A stretch of 64,000 bases of DNA from assembly GCF_029407905.1 (NCBI RefSeq), contig NC_073627.1, positions 124,137,697-124,201,696 on the forward strand. The letters run 5' to 3'. The DNA is from Bubalus kerabau (lineage: Eukaryota > Chordata > Mammalia > Artiodactyla > Bovidae). Positions 58,095-64,000 of this stretch are shown one piece after another (the stretch's first letter is position 1; each line of letters starts with the position of its first letter). The position numbers and the translations under genes are program-made. The notes beneath the pieces are model-generated. The model did no database searches. It saw only the letters and a program-made list of their open reading frames with translations, and was not told where the DNA came from.

Positions 58095-58919
58095 TTAAAT
58101 GCCTACTCAAACTCACTGGGAAAGATGCAAATCTCAAACTCAAGCCTCAAGCAGACTGCAGCATAGTTGAAGTAACAGAAAAAAGGCACATGAAAACACC
58201 ACTACAAAAATCAGAGCAAAAATAAGTGATGTGACAGCCTCCTGTTGGGAGCAGCCATGGAAGGCCTTGAAGTAGAAAGGTAGTGTTGGTATTTGAACTG
58301 GATCTTGAAGGATACTGAAGAAGGCCATGTGAACTTTGACAAAAGAGCCTGGACATTTAAGAAAACAGAAAAACACAAAGCATGTTTTAGGTATGAAGAA
58401 AGGACCCATTTGGCTGGATTAAATGACCTGGAGGGAAGAGGATGGAGGTGACCAGGTAAGATTGGCAGGGACAGTGACCAGAGGCAAACACAGAGGCTGT
58501 GAGTGATGGGCAGAGAAGCAACCACCTGAGTGGGAAGTCAAATTTAGAAAAATTGGGCATATCGAAGAGATGAAAAGACCCAAGCCCCCCATTCACTCCC
58601 TTAAAGATGCTCCCTTCCAGGATGAGCGTTCCAAGACTATTTACAATGTGGGTTAATGTTGACCGTGGAGTCAGGGTTGCCCCAAGAGCCACACCAGACA
58701 AGCCAACAGGGAACACAGAGGCTGTGAGAAATTTGATGTTAACCCCTCCAATTAAAATTCCCATTTATTATACATGTATACAACAATCAGTATAGTAACA
58801 TATTTACAGAACTTACCAATTCATAAGTAAACAAGTCTGGGGATACATTTTTTAACTTTTTACTGACAGGCTGTACAAAGCTAGTTAGATCACTGAAGAC
58901 AGTACTGTCAAACCCAGCC

Positions 58920-59060
58920 CAGACAATTTCCTGGAAGTCCAATGGTTAAGATTCCATGCTTTCACTGCTGAAGGTGCAGGTTCAATCCCTGGCTGGGGAA
59001 CTAAGATTCCTCAAGTCATGCAGCAGAGGGGAAAAAAGAAAAAAAAAAACAAAACAAAAC
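58920..59060 (+). mobile_element. CHR-type SINE
   Basis: It contains gacaatttcctggaagtcca, atgctttcactgctgaaggt and gcaggttcaatccctggctg, followed by an A-rich tail. Confidence 0.87.
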
Positions 59061-59878
59061 CCCAGCCTAGTACCACCTGTATTTATTTCAGCAGTTTAAC
59101 AAGTAGCATGATTTGGACATACAAGTTCAAATGTACCTATGTTCTCTAAGACAACTAATTCCACTATCAAATGAATAATGACTGTCTAATGAGAATCTAC
59201 TGAAAATAGGTATAGTACCCCTTTCAGCATGCACAGCAATGCACACCCACCACACTTAATAGCAATTTTTCCTCTACTTGGCAAGTGGAAAAGCTGATTC
59301 AATGAAAAGAATTCTTCTGGTTTGATTTTCCTTATACTCAAAATAGCCTTCATCCTTCCCTTTTCCGGAAAACATATTTTGTGGTCAAAGAATGACCAAG
59401 TAGCAAATAATGCTACTAGAAAAACTAGAAAAATGTGTTTGTTATATCTAGTATGAAAACATGGGGGGGCAGGGATGAAGGTAAACAATATTCTCATGGT
59501 TATGACTGTTATGCTGCTTTAAAGTAGGCAAATAGAATTAAAAATTTACTAGGTACCAAAAATTGAAATGTAAAATAATGAAATACACACTTGTTTGAAA
59601 TCACAGGTTAGTTGGTAAAACTTTGTGTCAACATTTCTTGTAGTTTCACAGAAAGCATTACAGTGACTGGGTGATCTATAAATTGAATAGTTCTGTAATC
59701 ACTGTGTTCTTGCAAACAATTTTAGAAATCATTTTTTTTTCTTTAGCCAAGTGAATAGTAATACAGGAATCTCTTAATTTATGTTAAAATTTCAGTGTAA
59801 ACTTTTTTCATTTTTCCAATCAAACCATGCCTCAGAAAAAAGTTAGAAAATCTCTCCCACACTTGAGGGACTCATGCC

Positions 59879-59879
59879 T

Positions 59880-59910
<31 letters not shown>

Positions 59911-59929
59911 CTCTCTCTCTCTCTCTCAA
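59879..59929 (+). repeat. (CA)n(CT)n compound microsatellite
   Basis: A CA run passes directly into a CT run. It is probably length-variable and useful as a marker. Confidence 0.95.
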
Positions 59930-60159
59930 GCACCAAGCCATATTCATGGAACAATCCTATGGCACATTTCTTACTACAGAATTCACCAGTTCTATTATCG
60001 AACACTATTTTTGAAGCTATAAATGCCTAATCTTGTCAAATCAGCCAACCTCCCAGAACAGCTGTCTAAAATTTAATTAAAGACCATTACACCAAATACT
60101 CCACATCAAATGTACTGGTCCTAAGAATTTCAATTTTAAAAAATCTGAAGCAACAGCTA

Positions 60160-60205
60160 AGTACCAGGGAAGGGAAGGGTCGGGGGCAGGGGGCATAGGA
60201 GATGA
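60160..60205 (+). repeat. G-rich tract
   Basis: Five or more runs of three to five G (ggg aaggg aaggg tcggggg caggggg) lie within about 40 bases, fitting a G-quadruplex pattern on the plus strand. No neighbouring element explains it. Confidence 0.5.
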
Positions 60206-60921
60206 CTGAGTCAGTCAAGGCTTAATGAGAGCCCAGTGAGTTTCTTAGTTTCCTCAAATTTAATCCAAGCCTGGAGACCACAAAAGTTTAATAGACAAGT
60301 CGAAGACTCAGATCTAGGGAAACTCAAAATGGTTCCAGGAGCCAGTAACTGAATATATCTTTAGTGAAACTACCACACAAGATACTTATTTAAATATTTG
60401 CTAAAGGAACAGATTTTCCTTTCTGTGTTTCTTAATAAACACTGTTTGAAGGGACCTCTGAAGCCTCCAGACAGATTCTCCTCAGCTGACATATACACGG
60501 AGCTGGGTTCGAAGTCCGGTGGAGGATGCTCCTTGCTCTGGAGGAGTGAGTCCCCTCTGCAGGGCAGAGCTCTACGTCAGAGTCTGTCTAGTCTCATCAC
60601 CCTCTTCTCAGAGCAGGAAACCAGGGTCCAGGCAACTTGTTAATGACCCACCCCATCACTAACAGGGTCCCTAATAAGTGACTTCAGTCAGCTCTATCTT
60701 ACACCAAGATAGATCCCACAAATCACTGGGACATTCCACCTTGCCCTGTCCTCTGGAGATGCAGAGCAAAGAGGAGGGGAGGGCGGCTCTCTGACCCCAC
60801 ATGTGCCTCCCTGGCCTCACCTCACCCTATTCCCAACCCTGTTAGATTCTGCCCCTACATAAAATGCTGGCATTTTGTTCCTCACGGGTTTTTTGGCTTT
60901 GATTTCAAGCCTTAAAAATAT

Positions 60922-61075
60922 TTAAAAAGCTTGATGGTTGGATGGCATCATCGACTCAAGGGGCATGAGTCTGAGCAAACTCCGAGAGACAGTAAAGGAC
61001 AGGGAAGCCTGGCGTGCAGCTGTCCATAGGGCTGCAAAGAGTGGGACACAACTGAGCGACTGAACAACAATTAGG
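60922..61075 (+). mobile_element. BovB/Bov SINE 3' remnant
   Basis: It reads gatggttggatggcatcatc, gactcaaggggcatgagtct and gcaaagagtgggacacaact, ending gagcgactgaacaacaa. This matches the 3' part shared by BovB and its SINEs. Confidence 0.88.
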
Positions 61076-61879
61076 CTTTCTGATACCTCCCTTAAACTCT
61101 GTGCCCAAGGCAAATGCCTTACTCACCTACCCTAGTCATGGCCCTGGAAAGAAACCCACAACGAGCCCAGCTATGGAAGGGGTCAGGAGGGTGCTGTGTA
61201 AGGAGCAAAGGATAAAAACAAACAAAAAAAAACACAAAGGCTAATCTTGCACCTCGGAATCTAGGTTCTACACACAGGGAGCTTTATCTCTTAACTCCTA
61301 CTTGTAAAGGACAGGCCTGGCTAATGAAATGAAGTGAGGGACCACTCCAACCTTGATGACAGCTGTCTTCTTTGTATTACGAGATGGAGGTTTAACTCCA
61401 AGTGCCTATACTCCAGCTGATCAGTTCCATTCGGAGATGCTGACTTAGGAAAAAAAAAAGATCTCAAAATGAGAAGCTGTAGACTGAAAACCCACATGGT
61501 TTAAAAGCAGGAAGAAAGGTAAAGCATACAGACAAAATAATAAGGGTCACATCTAAGGAATTAACCCACGAGTGAACCCCTAACAGTTCCACCACAACAC
61601 TTTTAAAACACTACTGAAGAACATTTCTTTCTAGAGAGGAACTTTAAAGCACTTACCAAAACTGTGAAAGCAGTTTTAACTCCAAAATTTATATGGTCTG
61701 AGACACTGTGCTTGCTGAATTATCACACAGAGTTTTGAAATGTTCAGCTCTCATCTTTTTTTTTCCTTCCTTCTCCTCTCCTTCCCCACCCCACAATCAG
61801 GACTGCAGAAAACCTTCCTACTAGTCCTTTCATTTATTTTTAAATTCTTCCACCACCCTGGAGAGCCCTAAGCACTGTC

Positions 61880-61965
61880 TGCTCTTTAAAAGAATACAGG
61901 CACAGAGAGGCAAAGTAATCAATCAAACTCACTGCATTGCTGGGTTTCAACTAGGAATCCTGATA
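61880..61965 (-). repeat. MIR-like fragment
   Basis: The segment acaggcacagagaggcaaag, followed by ctgcattgctgggtttcaac, is a reverse MIR remnant. Confidence 0.45.
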
Positions 61966-64000
61966 ACGCGTTTCATGGTTTTTTTTGGTTCTTAGGCCTA
62001 CTTTAACCTGTGGACAGTGTTGCTCAGTTAGTTACAACTTTCTACTTGCCCACAGCTGTGGCCTCCACCCACCAGTCAGTACTGCTGATTTTCCTAATTT
62101 CTACAATATGCGCCTTGCCCCAAGCTGTCTTGCAAATTGTGAAATTGGTCAAAACAGATAAAGATCAAACATAGGCACGCAGCAGAGTAGATATAGGTCG
62201 CTAAACACAGGCTCAAGTGTGATTCCACTACTGGCCTCATCCTCCAAAGGCAGCGGGGTTGGAGGAGACAGGGAAGAAGCACTGAATGGGGAACCAGGTG
62301 ACCCAAACTCAAGTTTCAGTAGATTCTTGGCCCTGACAAGTTGCAGACTCTGAGCATTTGGCCCCACATTACAAGGCAGAGCACAACACCTACCCAATCT
62401 AACACCTACCCTATTTTCTTCAGAGGACAAGGCCAATTTGCTTTTGAAAACTAAGTGCTGTACAAATTCATGCCACTAATGACAACTTATGGCATGGCTT
62501 TATCAGTGTGCTGAACAGGTACACAAGTGGGATAAATAAGCCCTAAGTAAGGATTTACAGTGCATGTTGTTCCCCAAAATATAAATGAAACAATACCATG
62601 CCACATGACAGGAAAAAAAAAAAACTTTATCAAGCTGCCAAACACACTAGGCACAGTCCTATCCTCAAAAACAGCTAGACTCACGTTAACCTATTTTTTC
62701 ATGTACCCGAACACTGGTGGTATCAGAATTGCTCCAGCTTTCATGAAAAGTCCCCACCTTCCTGTATAGAGATATCTAGAGTTTACATGACCTACCTGAA
62801 AACAGACAGACAGGTGGGAAGCTATAAAAAGCACAAAGGAAAAAAATTTTGTCTTCATGCTACAATTAGAGATTTAAATATCCACGACCACCCTGATTTC
62901 ATTGACTTTTTGGTAACTGGCCACAGATGGCAGCAGAGAAAGTAAGGGGAAGGCTTATCAGGAAGTGTTGCCACACGGACTGCGGGCACCAAACCAGCTA
63001 AGGAAACCACAATTATGCCATTCTTGATCTGGATGTACTTCCACTTTCAAACTTCCAGACGCAAAAGGTGGTGGTGAGATTTGACACTGAAATCTCTCAA
63101 ACTCACCCCTCAACAAAGCCACTGAAAGGTGGGGAGGAGAGCGGTCGTCACGCTGGAGACAAATCTTAACAACATTAAAGGACTCTCCATGGAAAGTTTC
63201 CCCATCACTGCTTTTTTTTTTTCCAGTAACAAAGATGTTGTCAGAAATGACAATTTTTTGTGTCCCCTGATGATGCCTTGCTAGCATTTGGTTATAAGCC
63301 ATAAAGCAGGACTAATTTCAGCCTGTCAGGAGTCTTGCTAATGCCCAGTTTCCCCCTAGAGAGAATTCCTGTCAAATCTAATGAGAGCTCCAAAGGCCCT
63401 CTCTACAATATAATGAGCACTTAGGCCATGCTGGTGATCAGGCGGCAAAAAGCATCAATTTGAGCCTGGCTACACCCTGGGGGCCAGACGTCACCAGTTT
63501 TAATAAGAATTATGATTACTAGCTGCACCAAATGCCTCCTCAGAACTTATTATTAATGTGTGACATTCAGAAGGATGTTTTTCAAATGTAAGGCCACTTT
63601 AAACTGAATTACAGCACAGCTTTGCGTACTACTCCAGTTAAGGGTCTATCAGCATTTACAATACAAACCAAATTTCAGGGAGCTTAATATCCTACTATGG
63701 AGAACACAACATCTCTCAGCTTTTCACATTTTTCAAATTACTGAGCCAATTATACACAGCATATTATTAAGGCACACTGGCTCATGAACAGACAATATAT
63801 ACCCACAAATGCCCAATGGAGTCCAGAAACTCATTAGAAAACTATTTTCACACCATGGGGTTCCTGATCCTCCTTCTCCCTTCTTCCTTTTGATAGAGGT
63901 CCTCCACCAAGTAACCTACAGGAACCCAGGAGAATTTCACACCTCCTGTAGCTCCCCCAATAAATCCAGCACCAATACACATCACACAGAGGTGGCGTTC
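61966..64000. other. End of window, no gene recognised
   Basis: Beyond a few A- and T-runs (62611, 63213) I recognise no gene and no clear repeat. The last 700 bases are repeat-poor with TAATTA-like cores and could hold a conserved non-coding element. A 114-codon minus-strand open frame at 62958-63302 has no similarity that I know. Confidence 0.4.

Larger units (their letters stand above)
1..64000 (-). other. TLE1: TLE1 gene, internal part (exons 14 to 5 and flanking introns)
   Basis: TLE1 is a nuclear Groucho/TLE corepressor. It has no DNA-binding domain of its own and is recruited by factors such as TCF/LEF, HES, RUNX and homeodomain proteins. Ten exons in the window translate in register to TLE1 rather than TLE3 or TLE4. 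Diagnostic pieces are LSHGHGPPVPLTPHPSG in the GP domain, IKDDKKHHDAEHHR, SLLVPDSLRGTDKRRNG and AVPGPYPAPFGMVPHAG. All ten introns or partial introns have GT-AG ends and phases agree at every junction. The exons sum to 365 codons plus two bases. The promoter, exons 1-4 and the WD40 exons are outside the window. Human residue numbers used in these entries are from memory and approximate. Confidence 0.97.
39493..64000 (-). other. TLE1: TLE1 intron 4 (partial, more than 24.5 kb)
   Basis: I searched the minus strand from exon 5 to the window end for exon 4 (YYEMSYGLNIEMHKQ) and exon 3 (EKTEMQRHYVM) and found neither. The whole stretch is therefore read as one intron that continues beyond the window. 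It contains Bov-tA, CHR and BovA SINEs, L1 fragments, MER20 and MIR remnants. Repeat-poor blocks lie at about 47.2-48.4, 50.8-52.1 and 63.3-63.9 kb. No independent gene is recognised. Confidence 0.75.

Noticed and set aside
59827..60030. 67-codon open frame with His-Thr and Ser-Leu repeats
   Set aside because: It translates the CA/CT microsatellite.
62958..63302. 114-codon minus-strand open frame
   Set aside because: No similarity to TLE1 exons or any family I know; no flanking splice sites that fit TLE1 phases.

Overview
The window is mammalian nuclear DNA from a ruminant. It is packed with SINEs and LINEs found only in that group: tRNA-headed Bov-tA, bipartite Bov-A2, CHR-type SINEs that begin with a 'ttccctggtggtccag' head, and a long BovB (RTE) LINE. 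The Bov-A2 copies point to a higher ruminant (cattle, sheep, goat or deer). I cannot name the species from sequence alone.

There is one gene, read on the minus strand from high to low coordinates: TLE1, a Groucho-family transcriptional corepressor. I place ten consecutive coding exons, 5 to 14 in human numbering, with GT-AG borders and matching codon phase throughout. They total 1,097 coding bases, about residues 79-444 of a roughly 770-residue protein. They cover the end of the Q tetramerisation domain (exons 5-6), the GP domain (exon 7), the CcN domain with its nuclear localisation signal and acidic CK2-type stretch (exons 8-10), and the SP domain (exons 11-14). Exons 1-4 lie beyond base 64000. 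Exons 15 onward, which carry the WD40 propeller, lie before base 1.

Layout: exons 14 to 9 are fairly compact at 1.36-9.92 kb. An 11.4-kb intron leads to a 17-base microexon (exon 8) at 21.28 kb, with the GP exon (exon 7) 754 bases upstream. A 15.3-kb intron holds an old L1 and the BovB LINE with nested SINEs. Exons 6 and 5 follow at 37.5 and 39.4 kb. The rest, 39.5-64 kb, is part of a giant intron 4 filled with SINEs, L1 pieces (one with the twin-priming inversion), old DNA transposons and several long repeat-poor stretches that may hold enhancers.

The most interesting region is 21.28-22.35 kb. If the exon 7 donor is not used, the frame reads eight more codons to a stop, followed by about 0.6 kb of 3'UTR-like sequence and an AATAAA signal only about 120 bases before the microexon. 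This would give a protein of about 200 residues containing only Q and GP, much like the separate short family member TLE5/AES. If instead the 17-base microexon is skipped, exon 7 joined to exon 9 makes an immediate stop. Full-length TLE1 therefore needs two correct choices within 800 bases. Exon 6 also has a second in-frame donor that adds ten codons resembling a segment found in TLE3, and exons 7 and 13 have tandem NAG acceptors. No other protein-coding gene, RNA gene or viral element was recognised.
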